From contig BSYO01000030.1 in NCBI GenBank assembly GCA_033239525.1, positions 13,103,030 through 13,167,029 of the forward strand: a stretch of 64,000 bases of DNA, read 5' to 3'. The notes beneath the pieces are model-generated. The model made no database searches. It saw only the letters and a list, made by a program, of their open reading frames with translations, and was not told where the DNA came from. The translations under genes and the position numbers were made by a program. How positions within the stretch are numbered: position 1 is the first letter of the stretch; each line of letters begins with the position of its first letter. The DNA is from Nepenthes gracilis (taxonomy: Eukaryota; Streptophyta; Magnoliopsida; Caryophyllales; Nepenthaceae). This document shows positions 1 to 13,240 of the stretch, one piece after another.

Positions 1-1556
1 AAAGAAATGTGAGCCTTTGGCTAGCTTATATTTGTTTTAAATCAAATTTAATTGAAGTACCTTCTAATACTTGGTGGTTTGATTCAGGTTCTAACATTCA
101 TATTTCTAAATTGATGTAGAGATTCCTTACAATCTAAATTCTAAACCAAAAATGAGAATTTCATTGTTCTAAAAAATGGTGTCAAAATTTCTATTTTTAC
201 TGTTAGAGTTTTTCGTTTATTTCTTGATATTAAAATGTATTTAGATTTATTAAAAATATTTAATGTACTTTCAATTTATAGAAATCTCATTTCTATTTCC
301 AAACTTAATGTTCAAGGCTACTCTTTAAAGTTTAAATATAAAAGACTAAGCATATATAAAAATAAAACCTCTTTCCATTTAGAAATTCTTTCTAAAAAGA
401 TGATTTGGGGTGGAGAACTGTGCAGCCAGTATTGCTCCAATCCAGAAAGGTGATAAATTCAGTTTAATACAATATCCACAAAATGATTGAGAATGAAATC
501 AAATGAAATATATTTCTTATACGTCTACTGCAGGAAGTTTGATGTATGCATAAACTTTTACCAGACGAGAAATAAGTTTTACAATTGGTATGTTCAGACG
601 ATACCAAAGTAATCCTGGTATGTATCATTGAAAAACTATAAAGAAAGTGATGAGATTCTTATAAGGAACTAAAAATTACTTGCTTATTTATACAAAGTTC
701 TATCATTTGGAGGTGATCGAATATTCAGATTCAGGCTATACTGGATGTTCAGATACCAAAAAGTCCACATATAGATATATCTTTCTTTTGGCTGGAGGAG
801 CTATTTCATAAAAAAGTACAAAATAATCTGTAATTACTGTGTACACGATGAAAGCAAAATTTATGGCATGCTTTGAAGCCACTATACCTACATTATAGCT
901 ACAAAATTTTATTTTAGGATTTGAAAATATCGACAGTATAGTTAGGCTGCTGAAAATTTATTGTGATAATTTTACAGTAATTTTTTTTTATCAAAGAATG
1001 ACAAGTATTCAAATGGTGTTAAGTATATGAAAATTAAATGTCTTGTCTTCAAAAGTGAAATTCATAAATAAAAGGTGTTAATATAGCATATTAGTACCAA
1101 ACTTATGATTACATATTCATTTACTAAGAGTCTACATTCAAAAGTATTTAGAGATCATGTTGACAATATGGGTCTTTATCGTTACCCATGATGTAGTAAT
1201 ATTATTATGACATTTGAGATCTCACATAATATGTTTCTTATATCTCATATTTATTTCATATTGTTCAAATTTAAAGTTTTGGACTAATGACAACAGAAAT
1301 AGTCTCTAATTAAGACATTATTGTTGGACTGTATAATATTTTTCATTTAAGATTTAATTATGTAATTTACAGGTGTTGTGATACATGGAAGAAACTATGT
1401 CGTATAATGATGTGAAACCGCCATGACTCGCATTTGTTGATTACTTAATTATAATATTATGTCATATAAACTATTAAAGGATGATAATGTCGTACGTTTA
1501 AAGTTAATTTTTATCAATTCTAATAAATATTATTATCATTTGGGTTAAGTGGGAGA
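1..1556 (+). mobile_element. Decayed Ty1/Copia retrotransposon (protease and RNase H remnants)
   Basis: Two conserved blocks of a Copia polyprotein survive on the plus strand. Around 70-460 the translation contains WWFDSGSNIH, the aspartic protease DSG motif, then RNLISISKL, typical of the segment following the protease. Around 700-1190 an RNase H block reads GYTGCSDTKKSTY, then LAGGAIS, MKAKFMA, IYCDN and finally VDNMGL, the order seen at the Copia C-terminus. Integrase and reverse transcriptase are missing, so there is a large internal deletion, and stops and frameshifts are scattered throughout. A purine-rich stretch at 1544-1556 (AAGTGGGAGA) fits the polypurine tract before a 3' LTR. Recognition is from motif similarity only. 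Confidence 0.75.
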
Positions 1557-1760
1557 ATATTAGTAATATGTCCCACATGACGAGATATATGAATATTGAT
1601 TTATTAAATTGATTAAATAAATATGATCTTATTAGTTTATATATAATAAAAAAAATTTCTAAAAGATACGTCCGTTAAAAATGTATCTTTTGATGAAAAA
1701 GATATGTTATTTCTCAATAAATATGTCATTTAGTGAATAGATATGTCTCTTTAAGATACA
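1557..1760 (+). repeat. Probable start of the Copia 3' LTR, truncated
   Basis: This short AT-rich stretch directly follows the polypurine-like tract and starts TATTAGTAATATGTCCC. It runs only to where minus-strand Gypsy reverse transcriptase sequence begins. The expected second LTR copy is outside the window, so the assignment rests on position alone. Confidence 0.35.
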
Positions 1761-3574
1761 CCCATTGAGCGAATATTCAACTCATGATAATCCACACAAA
1801 GCCTTAAGGTCCCATCCTCTAGGACTGGAGCACCCCATGGTGAAACACTGGGTCTAATAAAATTCATATCAAGCAAATCTTACAACTGCTATTTCAATTC
1901 TTTCAGCTCAGTAGGGGCTATGCGATAAGGGGTCCTTGATATAGGTGCCGATCCTGGCATGAGATCAATTATGAACTCAATCTCACGATGTGGTTGTAGA
2001 ATAGACAGCTTATCTGAAAACACATTTTCAAACTCGCACACAACTGGAATCTCCTTCGCAGATAATTCACGGCTCTCCACAACACTAGCATAAGCTAGAA
2101 AGGCTTCACAACCGCTCTTCAACAAATGGCGGGCTTGGAGGGCCGAAATAAAATTAGATTCCTTCAATCTCTGGATTCCTTGAATGTGAAAAGGCTCACA
2201 CTCTGGAAATCACAAAAGCCACTCACTCTTAAAAAAAATAATAATTGCATGATATTTTGACAACCAATCCATGTCCAAAATAACATTGAAATCATGCATC
2301 TCCAGAAGAATCAGAGCGAAAACCAAAGACAAGCCATTAACTTTAACAACACACCCCGGGTAGGAAATATTGATAATAACAGAAGATCCCGTAGGCGTTG
2401 AAACCATCAAAGAGAAATCAAGAATCGTAGGTGATGATGCAATATGATTGGCAAACTATGGAGAAACAAATGAATGTGTAGACCCGAAATCAAAAGGCAC
2501 TGTATAAGAAATGCCACAAATGGAGAGAATACCTTCGTCCACATTATCTGATGCATTGGCTTCACTCGTAGACACTACAAAGGCCTTTCCTTGGGCAACG
2601 GGCTTAGAAGTGCGAGCCTTCTGCGGATGAGGGCATTCTCTGACCTTATGCCCTGACTGGCCGCAATTGAAACAATCGCCCGTCAATCTAAAATAAAGCC
2701 TGTTCCTATGCATCTTCCCACAATGCTGACATGAGCCCACTAAAACTTGAGAAGATAAAGAGGTCAGGCTATCCTTCTTATCAGAATCCGGCTGCCTTGT
2801 TTTCTTGAATGGCCTCCCTAAACTTGCACCAAAACTAATACCAATTCCACTTTTGCCCAGTGATCACTTCTTGACAAACTCTTTCTTAGCAAGCTCTTCC
2901 TTATGGATCAGGACACGATCCAACACGTTTGTATAGGCCGCCAGTTTTAAGGTCGCTAACTACTGGCAGATATCGTCCTGCAAGCCTTGTAAAAACTTTC
3001 TTGCCTTCCTCTCCTCGTCATCGACCATATAAAGGGCAAACTATAACTACTCAGTAAATTTGGTATCATACTCGACCACGATGCAACCACCCTACCTCAA
3101 ACGAATAAACTCACCCGTTTTGACACGGAGGTTGGAAAGAAAATATTTCTTTATGAATGCCTCCTCAAATATCAGCCAAGTAATCTCGTCCTCAGGCACC
3201 CCTAAGGCTCTCTTCTTTATTTGCCACCAGTGATGTGTCTCACCCTCCAGTCGGTAGGACGCAAAAAGAACCTGGTCCTCCTCAGGGTATCGAATGACAG
3301 CGAACACTTTCTTCAATATCTCAAATCATGTGTCCACTTTAATAGAGTTAAACTCCCCCAAGAATTCTGGGACTCGGTCCTGGACGAAGCGATTATAGGC
3401 AGAAGGTCCAGGATTAGTAGGAGCATGCATAGGAGCCGGAGCAGGAATAGGGGTGAGATTTCTTTGCTCCATGTTTTCAATAATATTTGCTATTCTAGCC
3501 AATAAATTTAAATATTCAACTTCTCAGTCTCACGGCCGACCACCTCCATGCGGACCCCTCGATCTAGGCGGCAT
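1760..3574 (-). mobile_element. Gypsy element A: gag, zinc knuckle, protease and start of RT, decayed
   Basis: Read on the minus strand from an ATG at 3574 (MPPRSRG). Gag has the signature RLEGETHHWW near 3240. A CCHC zinc knuckle (CFNCGQSGHKVREC) lies near 2660. A protease-like segment follows with DFGSTHSFVSP, where the usual DSGATHSF catalytic Asp-Ser-Gly reads DFG. The reverse transcriptase start near 1760-2020 contains [30 protein letters not shown] and [11 protein letters not shown]. The element stops there, so RT core, RNase H and integrase are gone. At least three frame breaks separate the pieces (between 3092 and 2740, 2456 and 2410, 2210 and 2167). The order gag-PR-RT identifies Ty3/Gypsy; there is no intact ORF. 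Confidence 0.85.
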
Positions 3575-4050
3575 GATCGGCTTCCGATGACACTTTTGAA
3601 ACAAGAATAATTATGAATTAGTTAAAATATCGGACTCTAATTATGACATTATAATCTACGTAATTAAATAAGACTACCGCCCTAGCTTAGTTCTAGTCTA
3701 AGTTACGCAAATTATGGTAATTAGAACTATCCATCCTAACTTAGTTCTGCATCTGTTTATTCAGTCTTACCCTATACTACCCTAAGCTTTCACATAAGAT
3801 CCAAGTCAAACCTTAGATATCTATTTCTCTGATACATACTAAAACGGATCATTTTTTTGTCAAAAATTTGACAAAATTTCATCTATAATACAAACATCCG
3901 TCGATACAAAATCTGTATAAATTCCTATACATCAACCACAAAATACACATTACACATACACATGATACCAACTACCACAAATGGACAATAGATTGCACCG
4001 ACGTCATAACTTCGGTACGACGTCGGCTCAGATAAGATACCAATTGGGTA
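3575..4050 (-). repeat. Leader of Gypsy element A with a PBS-like site
   Basis: Untranslated leader between the gag ATG and the LTR. At about 4024-4042 the plus strand has GGCTC followed five or six bases later by GATACCAA, resembling the complement of the initiator-methionine tRNA primer site (GGCTCTGATACCA) with a small insertion. This is a weak match and sets the approximate left edge of the LTR. Confidence 0.4.
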
Positions 4051-5985
4051 ATCAAATATAACCATAAAAACTTACGGAAGTACAAACATCCATCATATAC
4101 TGTAAAAAACTAAACTACGTAACCATCATCATCACATACATCAGTAACTATGAGTATCAAAATAAATAATACGAGTTCTCTGTCTCATACAAAATTATAA
4201 AACTAAATCCTAAAAAGCTCTGCAATTGATATCTGCTGCCTATCCTGCACCTACGGCCTACTTGAACTCATCAGGTATAAGAGCGTGCTCATCTAAAAGG
4301 AAGAAAAAAGTAAGGGTGAGTCAAATTCTCAACAAATGTAACATAAACAATTAATAAGCAATATATATATTCAAATGAAACGGGAATGGGATGGGAGCAA
4401 TAAGTAAAGATGTATAAAGATATGAAATATGATTTAATATACTTTTTAAATTATATTTATCTTTGTGGATCAAGACTAATAGGTTTTACTAGCAAAATGT
4501 GCAAAAAAATGAAGAAAGGATCACGATATCCCACATGATCTAAGGTCGTGAGCTCTTATTTTGTACCCATAGGGGGACTATCTACATATTATACTTGTAG
4601 ATAGGCCAAATACCACGTGGCGTAGCGGTATACCTATCACTCAGTATACAAGGCCAATAAATCGCTACCCTACTCTCCCGCGGTCCAAAGATAATCCTTG
4701 TCCTTCCACAATAACATCCTAAGGCTTGTCAGAGAGTATCACTCGCTACAATATACGGTCAGGATAATCATTGTATCTCCACTGTAATACTAATGGCATG
4801 CCAAGGGATATTACTCTCCATAATATAAATCGGTAGTCCTAGTGGTATGATTTCTTATTCTTTGAGGGAAGGTTCACCAAACTTCTTTCACAAATTTTTC
4901 TATCACGGAGAACAAATCAATCATATAATAAATTGTAAAATTTTCTCCGAATACTTACATAATTTTTATCTTTATTTTGAATTTAAGTTTTCTCATAACT
5001 TAATTTATATGCATGAATATTATATGTATATGAAATAATAAAAATTCTTACCACCAAAAGACAATTATAATTTTAGAGGCTTCCGGACAATATTTTATTT
5101 ACAAATGGATCACAATCATATTTTTTCAAAGTATATAATTAAAAATATGTAAATAAATATAGCTTGTATAACGATTAAATAAGGTGAAATCATATAAAAT
5201 TTGTGATTGCCTTGGATGAACTGTGTCAGAGCACATTTTAGAGCTTCCGAACGTGCCAAACGGGTCAATACTTAAAAAATAGGACACCCAACCGATAAAT
5301 ATATATAATTAGGATATGGGTAAATCATAATTAATGACAAATCATATATAAAATTCAAAATGGAGGGGTTATATGTGCTGGGTGCAGTTCTAGGGTTTGG
5401 GCGAAGCCAAACCGTGCAGATTGAAGGAAAAATTGGACATTAAACAACAAATACTTTATACAATAATTATGGATTCTATAATTTACATAATTTGATTGGG
5501 TACCGAAATAAAAATATTTGAGAGAATACGAATAAAAATCCAAAGAGAAAACAAAGAGGGTATAAATATACTTACCTCAACTCGATCTACCACTTCTCTA
5601 ATTGGCTCGTGCTCAAAATCAGACCCGGGAGCCTCGTTTTTTCCTCTTTCTCTCTCTAACTGCCAGCTCCCTCTCTCTTTCTCTCTCCTCTCTTTCCTCT
5701 CTTCTTCACGTTCTGCTCCGCGGAATCCCTCTCCCCCGTAATTTCCCCCTTCCTTCTTTATTATTATTATTATTATACATTATTATTATAATATATATAT
5801 ATACATTTATCTCTTTTTCTTTAAATTTTAAAACCTAAATTGAGACTTGGGCAATCGAACGGACACATTTCGGGCGCCGACCCAACAATTTTAAATATCC
5901 TCCAAAATTTTATAATATTTAATTAATTTTTATCACACCTAAATTATTTAAAAATAAATAAACCCAATTAAATCGAATAAAAATA
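4050..5985 (-). repeat. 5' LTR of Gypsy element A (boundaries approximate)
   Basis: About 1.9 kb of AT-rich sequence upstream (minus strand) of element A gag. It shares layout with the LTRs of element B: a tract around 4460-4690 with GGTATACCTATCACTC parallels GGTATACCTTTAACTC at 6496, and a CT-rich block at about 5640-5710 follows CCCGGGAGCCTCG, as ACCCGAGAGCCTCG does at 12941. It is therefore a diverged member of the same LTR family. A (TTA)n run lies at 5756-5800. Exact termini and target duplications were not found. Confidence 0.55.
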
Positions 5986-5989
5986 TTTA

Positions 5990-7602
5990 AGATATTATAG
6001 GACCCAAATTAACTACTCCACAATAACAATACAACTTAAACCTACCCAAAAGTACAATAATACATAAACAATAGAACCAACAAGCCTAAACTTTTTCGGA
6101 TCTCCAATCTTGTTCGCCGGGAAAGAACTCTTACATTTCCTACTTATTTGAGGGTTAGTAAAAAAGTAAAAGAATTAACCAAATACTCATTAAGGTACAA
6201 ATATAAATAAAATCAAATAAAGTATACTTAAAATAAATCAAAGAAACGGAATAGGATTATAATGCAGATACGTAAGCATAAAACACGATCGAATATATTT
6301 TCGGAATACATTTAACTTCTCATATTTTATATTTGATTCCTCTAGTTTTCAAAACATAAAGAAACTTATCCATATTTAGAAATCAGAGCTAATAGGCATT
6401 ACCAGATAATGAAGTAACCAAACGGGGAACGGAATGTGTATGCTTCCACATATTCTAAAACACTACCCATGCAATTCGTCATCCCGTGGCAAACGGTATA
6501 CCTTTAACTCGATTTACCGGGTCATAATTTTTGTTACTACCAAAAGTTTCCACATGACCCAGGGACATTTCTCGATTTACCATTGTAATATTTTAAGGTA
6601 TATCAGAAAATATCATCCGTTGAAATAAAAATTCTTGGTTCAATTTCATAATTACTTTTCATATTTCATATTGAAAACTTTACACAAATATACATAATTA
6701 TTATTTTTTATTTTCTCACTCCAAGAGAAAATATCAATAACAAATAACAAATTGCAGAGTTTTAAATTACTTGATATAGATACGTAATTTAAATTCTTAT
6801 AAATATAGATACATATTTCATATTCTTGTGGACTTAAGTTTTAGACATTAATAAATACTTTTTCATAAACAAAAATTTGAATTTGGGGTCTGGGGCTTCA
6901 AATAACTTCAAGAATTTTCAAAAAAATATGCCAGGTAATTTTTATAATATTGGTCAATATACTTAACATATGGAGCATTTTGGAAAGAAAATTTAAACAT
7001 TTAAAGGATTTAACATAATTATCTGGACATGTGAAGCATCATATACGAAATACAAGTGATAAAACATTATAATACTCAAAATCATGACATGCATGGGGTT
7101 AGGGTTTTCAATTTAACACCACATTTCGTGTAAACTTTGAAAGCAGGCAAGAAATCAACATGTATACATGTTTTTCACATATATGCTTCAAAATAGGAAA
7201 GCAAATCGACATATATGTACATTTAATACAAAAATAATTCAAAATTTAAGTTTGGATGTGTATTTGAACAAGAATACGCAGAAAGAATGGTAAAAAAATG
7301 AGCAAAAAAAGAAAAGTATATAAGTGCACTTGTCTCAACCCGATTTACAAGTTTTTCAACTAGCTCTATGTTGAAAACGGACCCGAGATTCTCGATATTC
7401 TCTTCTCTCTTTTCTCCATTGCTCTCTCTCTCCTCTCTTCCTTTTCTCCACATAAATGATGAAAAGTTGAGTGCCCGGGCCTTAAATACCCAAATTGGCG
7501 CTCCCAACTTTCTCCACACTTATCCATATCCAATGACTTTAATTTTAATTTTGCCATCTTATTTAACCATAGTTAATATAATTTGAAAATCGGAATCTTA
7601 CA
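5990..7602 (-). repeat. 3' LTR of Gypsy element B, truncated at its 3' end
   Basis: Direct repeat of 11250-13240. Long near-identical stretches include AATAGAACCAACAAGCCTAA at 6069 and about 11587, CATGACATGC near 7085 and 12640, and CCGAGA..CTCGAT before the CT tract at 7390 and 12945. The right edge ends CTTACA, like the other copy. The left side lacks the roughly 290 bases corresponding to 11250-11540, where element A's LTR abuts. Many substitutions and small indels separate the copies, so the insertion is old. Confidence 0.8.
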
Positions 7603-10395
7603 ATCCTCTTCTTCTTATAAAAATTTTGTCCTCAAAATTTTACGAACTTCAAAATTCAACAATCCGGGATAATCCTTCCAGATTTCTTCTTCGTGTTTCA
7701 AAGACACTTATTTGATTAAATGATTTTTCTTAGGAAACTTTAACCAATTGAATTATCTTAATTCTTAATACTTGATACTTTCTATCAAAAATCTAAATTG
7801 AAACATTATCAAAAGACAAATTTTTAATCTCCTGTAACGGCTTAACTCGATCATATACCTCATCAATTATCGATACATAGGAGACATTACGATAATCTAC
7901 CAAATCCGAAGGCAAGCCAATTTTATCGACCACCTGTCTGACTTAATATAAATCTCAAACGAACTAATAAACATTTACTTCAATTCATCCTAAGCCTCGA
8001 AAACGATCATTTATGTGGAGTCTCAATCGAGTTTTAAAATATATGAGTTCACACGCTTCTATTGTACTACTCTAATTTACCGTTTATTTGTGCACTAAAA
8101 AATCCACTTGTAACTCTTATCTATTGATTTATATCGGACACCTAAGTTAAATAGCAGCCCATAATTCTCAGATTACAACTAACTTATGAAATACAATTGA
8201 AGCAACCACTCAAAAATTTCGGCACAGCCTCAGGTCGTCACCAAAGCCTTAAAACTCGAATACTTAGCAAGCTTATCATCTCGTTGGTATACCAACAAGC
8301 TAACTTATTCAATCCGAACGTATCATCTAAATTTGCGATAAATGGGTCGTTCTCGTCGGTTAATCCACAATTATCCAAATAGTGCCCACAATCCTCATCG
8401 TCTTAACAACCCCAAAACAAAATCACGATGGCTTCTCACCTCATAATTTCAAAACCTCAATACTACAGATACAATTCTTCTTCCCAAAAACAAAAGGCAA
8501 AGTACCCCATTTGCTCAAATATTAAGATCTGCTTGTGGCTCATCATTCAACATCCCCTATAAACTATGAAACACATACCAAATCCAAAGACCCCTAACAT
8601 TAAGTTATCGGCAATAAATATTCGCTTCCTTGAAAGACACCGAGATTTACTTTCACAGTCCTTATGCAAATTACCGGCTTGTACTGCCACATGGTCATCT
8701 CCTCATTATGAAACAACTTCTTAGACCTTTAGAATCAATTAGATAATAACTATCTCCATAAGCAACACTTATAAATTCTCAAAGTGAAGACCCCGACCGC
8801 TGACTCATGATTTGGAGATATTCTAATCATAGACTTTCCATTGACTTGACCCAAGGGCAGCCACCCATACATGCCGCAGGAAAACACAATCCTATATCTT
8901 CATCAAAAGCAACACATACTGTTACAATTCACTTGATTAATCAGGGATCAACTCAAATGACATGGTCAATAATTTACCCTTCATTCCTTAAAAACTATTC
9001 TCACATATCTCATTCCGATGAATACTGATCGCTTCCAAGCCAAATGCCCCACGAACGTTGCAATCCTCGAGGAATACTTAACAGATAACTTATCGGATTC
9101 AACTAGACCCAGAAAAATCGCACACCTTCACGACATCAATCAGTCTTTTCCAATTATCCTCCACTTCAATGTTCTATAGACTCACAATCATGCTACCGAA
9201 GAAGCCACATGCTCAACATAACACTTCATCCAACCAAACTCTCATTCTTTTTTCAATTAAGCACACGGCTAACTGCCTTTCACAATCCATGATACATTCC
9301 TCAAATAAAATTCATACCCCCTCATAATTTCTTGAATTTATCGATAAGGCCATCACAAAATTAACCTAAATATGACCGAAAGATTTAATCCATAAAACTC
9401 ACAAAAATGCCAACGAATCCAAAAATCCAAGAGGCATTATTGGAACTTGTAATGGATGTATCTTTACTCTAAAGGCTGCCACTGGCATAACTCTCAATTA
9501 TCCACAATTGACAACACTCTAGATACATATCAATCTTAGAAAACACCAAGCCCATGCAATAGATTAAATGAATCACCTATAAATTCACAATGCCCGCTTA
9601 TCAAACCATTTATCTCCCAAATTACCTAAATTTTCAATCATCTACATATAACTTCATCGGTTCATCTTACTCACCCCAAATATTCTAAAGCATCCCATAA
9701 CGGGCACCCAACCAACACTTCCTCGATTTTATATGGAATCCTTAAAAATTGGTGCCAATCCTAGCGTAACTTTGATGACAACCTCACTTTCCGAACAAAG
9801 GATAAGTCAGGTTACTCTTTTCCTTCAAGAAATATCCTCAAATTCTTACAAAGCCGAAAAGTCTTTAATGACCATAGAATGCTGCCAGATGGGGTCACAT
9901 ATACTAAATAAACTCAGCACATATCCTCATTAAATAACTTGTAGGCAAAACAATACTAATTTCGTCATCACTCGATCAACTCTGCCTTATACTCAAAATT
10001 TCATTGCAAAGTATAATATATTTACCGACATAATTTATACTAGTATGGCAACTCACCAACCAAATTACCCCCAGTATCATATCAAAGCTCGGCACCACAA
10101 ATGAAATCAAATAAGTCCAACCAATCATATTTACGGACCCAAGAAAATGTCATAAGTATTGATACAACCGGTACAAAGTCTATAATTCTTAAACAAACGA
10201 ATAAACTTAGGAAACACACATGAGAATATAGATTCTGAATCCAAAATAATACATGTGCTGAAATATCAAAATTTAAAAATCTTACCTTCTACCACGGTAA
10301 ATGACACCTCTGCACCTTATGCCACTACTGTGAAACGTCGATTCAAAGCACTGGATTTCTTCGCTATTCAACCATGGGATAAAGATAATCTTTGA

Positions 10396-10725
10396 TCAAG
10401 TGGCCAAAATGTCCACAATTGAAATATGCTCCCAAAAACTCGTCAAAAAATATTTATCCATAAAAGTATCCACGAATATATTCCACGATATCTCTTTATC
10501 CTCCAAATCCATGACTCTTTTTCTCATCAACCACCTATGGTTGGCTTCGCCTTCTAATTTATTTGAAACAAACATTACCTTATCCTTTTTCGGATATTGG
10601 ATCATCGCAAATATCAGTTCAATTTTTAGGATCCATATTTCAACCTTTACAAGATCCGTGCCACCCAAAAATTTAGGCACTTGATCATTAATAAATTGAT
10701 TATAAATCGACATCCTTGGATTCAC
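10396..10725 (-). pseudogene. Gag remnant of Gypsy element B
   Basis: An open stretch of 109 codons on the minus strand with the Gypsy gag pattern QVPKFLGGTDLVKVEIW, then FAMIQYPKKDKVMFVSNKLEGEANHRWL and DTFMDKYF. The motif LEGEANHRW is the equivalent of element A's LEGETHHWW, so A and B belong to related lineages. The ORF stops before any zinc knuckle, and sequence continuing upstream on the minus strand to about 10880 can be read as the gag N-terminus. It is too short to be functional. Confidence 0.75.
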
Positions 10726-11220
10726 TAATACAAGAAATTGACTCCAAATTATATTGAGCTCGAGCCACCGATTCCACCCCCTCCGTCACACTTGCCATGC
10801 TATTCAAGCATTCATTTTTCCTAGTCTGTGTGAGTACTAAGTCCATCATAGTTTTCGCATCCTGCCACCTCTTAATCTTATCACCAACATTTAATAATCA
10901 AGTTAGATCATCCTATCTTAGCAAGTTAATCAACTCAATACCTTAATCCAAAATAAATCAAACCTATACTTCAAATCAAAATTAATCAAACTTAGATCTC
11001 AAATCAATATTGACCAACTCAAACCTTAAATTGACATCAATCAAATTTAGACCTTAAGGCATCTTCTTATAACTTCTCTAATATCATTTTATAACGAACC
11101 GGATAAACTAAATACCACTTGTACATAATGTCCATCAAAATCTAAATACAAATCACGATAATAATCAGCCATACATATAAACCAAGCATGTATAGGATCC
11201 AAAAATATGCCACCATATTG

Positions 11221-11236
11221 GTGGCTCTAATACCGA
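11221..11236 (-). other. Primer binding site of element B
   Basis: The plus strand reads GTGGCTCTAATACCGA. Its complement, TCGGTATTAGAGCCAC, is the plant initiator-methionine tRNA primer site TGGTATCAGAGCCA with two changes. It lies 14 bases inside the end of the 5' LTR on the minus strand, the expected place. Confidence 0.7.
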
Positions 11237-11249
11237 CCCAAAAATATAA

Positions 11250-13240
11250 TGTCAGATCTTTAGTAAGGAAAGATGCCTATTGACATATCAATCCAACATA
11301 TACATGCATATTCAACAATATAATCGAAGTAAAAACACATCTATAACAACTTTCTCCATAACCTGCACAACGTAAAACATCCTATTTTATTTTCATAAAA
11401 TAATTCAGCACAAGTATAACTATCCTGTCCATGATTAAACACAAAATCGATAGCTCCGAACAATACAAAAATGTCATACGGGCTAACAATATCGCCCGAA
11501 ATTTCATAATACATCTAAAACTATGTCCAGAACCAAACTAACTACTACAGTCTAAACTTGCCCAAAAGTACAATAATACATAAACAATAGAACCAACAAG
11601 CCTAAACCTTTTCGAATCTCCAATCTTGCTTACCGAGGAAGAACTCCTACATCTCCTACTCATTTGAGTGTTAGTAAAAATAGTAAGAGAGTGAGTCAAA
11701 TACTTAATAAGGTATAAATATAAATAAGAATAAATACAGTATACTTAAAATAAATCAAAGGAATAGAATAGGATCATAATGCAATACATAAGTATAAAAC
11801 ATAATCGACTATATTTTCAGAACTCATTTAACTTATCATATTTTATATTTGATTCATTTAGTTTTTAAAACATGTACAAACTTATCCATATTTAGGGATC
11901 AAAGTTAATAAGCCTTACCAGCTAACGAAGTAGTCAAATGAGGAACGAAATGTGTATACTTCTACCCATTTTAAGGCACTACCTACGTAATTTAACACCC
12001 CATGATAAGTGGTATACCTTTAATCTGATAGACGGGGTCATAGTCCTTGTTACCATCAAAAGTTCTTCCGTGGCCCAGGGACATTTCGTGATCTACCACT
12101 GTAATATCCTAAATAATGTTAGAAAAATCACTCGCTAATATAAAAATCCTTGGTCGAATTTCATGATTACTTCTCATATTTTATATTGAAAACTTTGCAC
12201 AAATATACGTAATTCTTTTTCCTTGATTTTTTCACTCTTGGAGAAAATACCAACAATAGATAATAAATTACAGAGTTTTAAATTACTTGATACAGATATA
12301 TAATTCATATTCATGCGAATATAGATACAGATTTCATATTTTTATATTCATTTGGTTACAAATACATATTTCATATTCTTGTATATTTAAATTTTAGACC
12401 TTAACAGATACTTTTTCATAAACTAAAATTTAAATTTGGGGTCCGGGGTTTTAAACAACTTCAAGAATTTCCACAAAAATATACAAAATAGGCAATTTTC
12501 ACAATATCGGTCCATATACTTAACAAACATGACATTTTAGGAAGGAAATTTGAATATTTAAAAGACTTAACATAATTACCCGGGCATATGAAGTATAATA
12601 TACGAAATACAAGTGATAAAATATCATAATACTCAAAATCATGACATGCGTGGGGTTAGGGTTTCTGATTTAATACAACAGTTCGTATAAATTTTGAAAG
12701 CGGATGAGAAATTGACATGTATGCACGTTTTTCACACATATACTTCAAAATCGGAAAGCAAATTGACATAAATGTACATTTAATACAAAAATACTTCAAA
12801 ATTTAAATTTAGACGGCCATTTGAATAAGAAAACTCGGAATAAATGATAAGAAATGAGCAAAAAGAGAAAGAAAAGTATATGAGTGTACTTATCTCGACT
12901 AAATTTATAAGTTTCTCAACTAGCTCCACGTCAAAAACGCACCCGAGAGCCTCGATCTCCTCTTCTCTCTTTTCTCCATTGCACACACTCTCTCTTCTTT
13001 TTTCCTTTTCTCCACAAAAATGACGAAAAGTTAAGCACGTGGGCCTTAAATACCAAGATTAGTGCTCGAGTGCCAATCGAAAGCCCTTCGAGCGTGGGGC
13101 CACTAGAAATCGGGAAGCGCAGCCCAAACCCGGCCCAAAATCCAACTTTCTCCATACTTTTTTATATCAAATAACCTTAATTTTGATTATATTATTTTAT
13201 TTAACCATGATTAATATAATTTAAAAACCGAAACCTTACA
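11250..13240 (-). repeat. 5' LTR of Gypsy element B (about 1,991 bp)
   Basis: On the minus strand it begins TGTAAGGTTTCGG at 13240 and ends AAAGATCTGACA at 11250, giving the usual TG...CA termini. The primer binding site follows directly. The other LTR copy at 5990-7602 supports the right end. Within it are a pyrimidine-rich block at 12958-13018 and a GC-rich stretch at about 13060-13140 containing GTGCTCGAGTGCC, found in other LTRs of this window. Confidence 0.8.

Larger units (their letters stand above)
7603..11249 (-). mobile_element. Internal region of Gypsy element B, shortened and decayed
   Basis: About 3.6 kb between the two LTRs, short for an autonomous Gypsy element. On the minus strand, gag lies near the 5' LTR (about 10396-10880). 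Reverse transcriptase-like fragments fall around 9600-9930, including a possible YVDD at about 9640. An integrase remnant reading NFVMALSINSRNYEG near 9310-9390 resembles the segment before WVIVDRLTKSAHF. Order is consistent with Ty3/Gypsy. No frame stays open through pol. The stretch 7603-9300 holds no protein similarity that I recognise. Confidence 0.65.

Noticed and set aside
3221..3505. Plus-strand frame over the Gypsy A gag
   Set aside because: Antisense of a recognisable gag on the minus strand.
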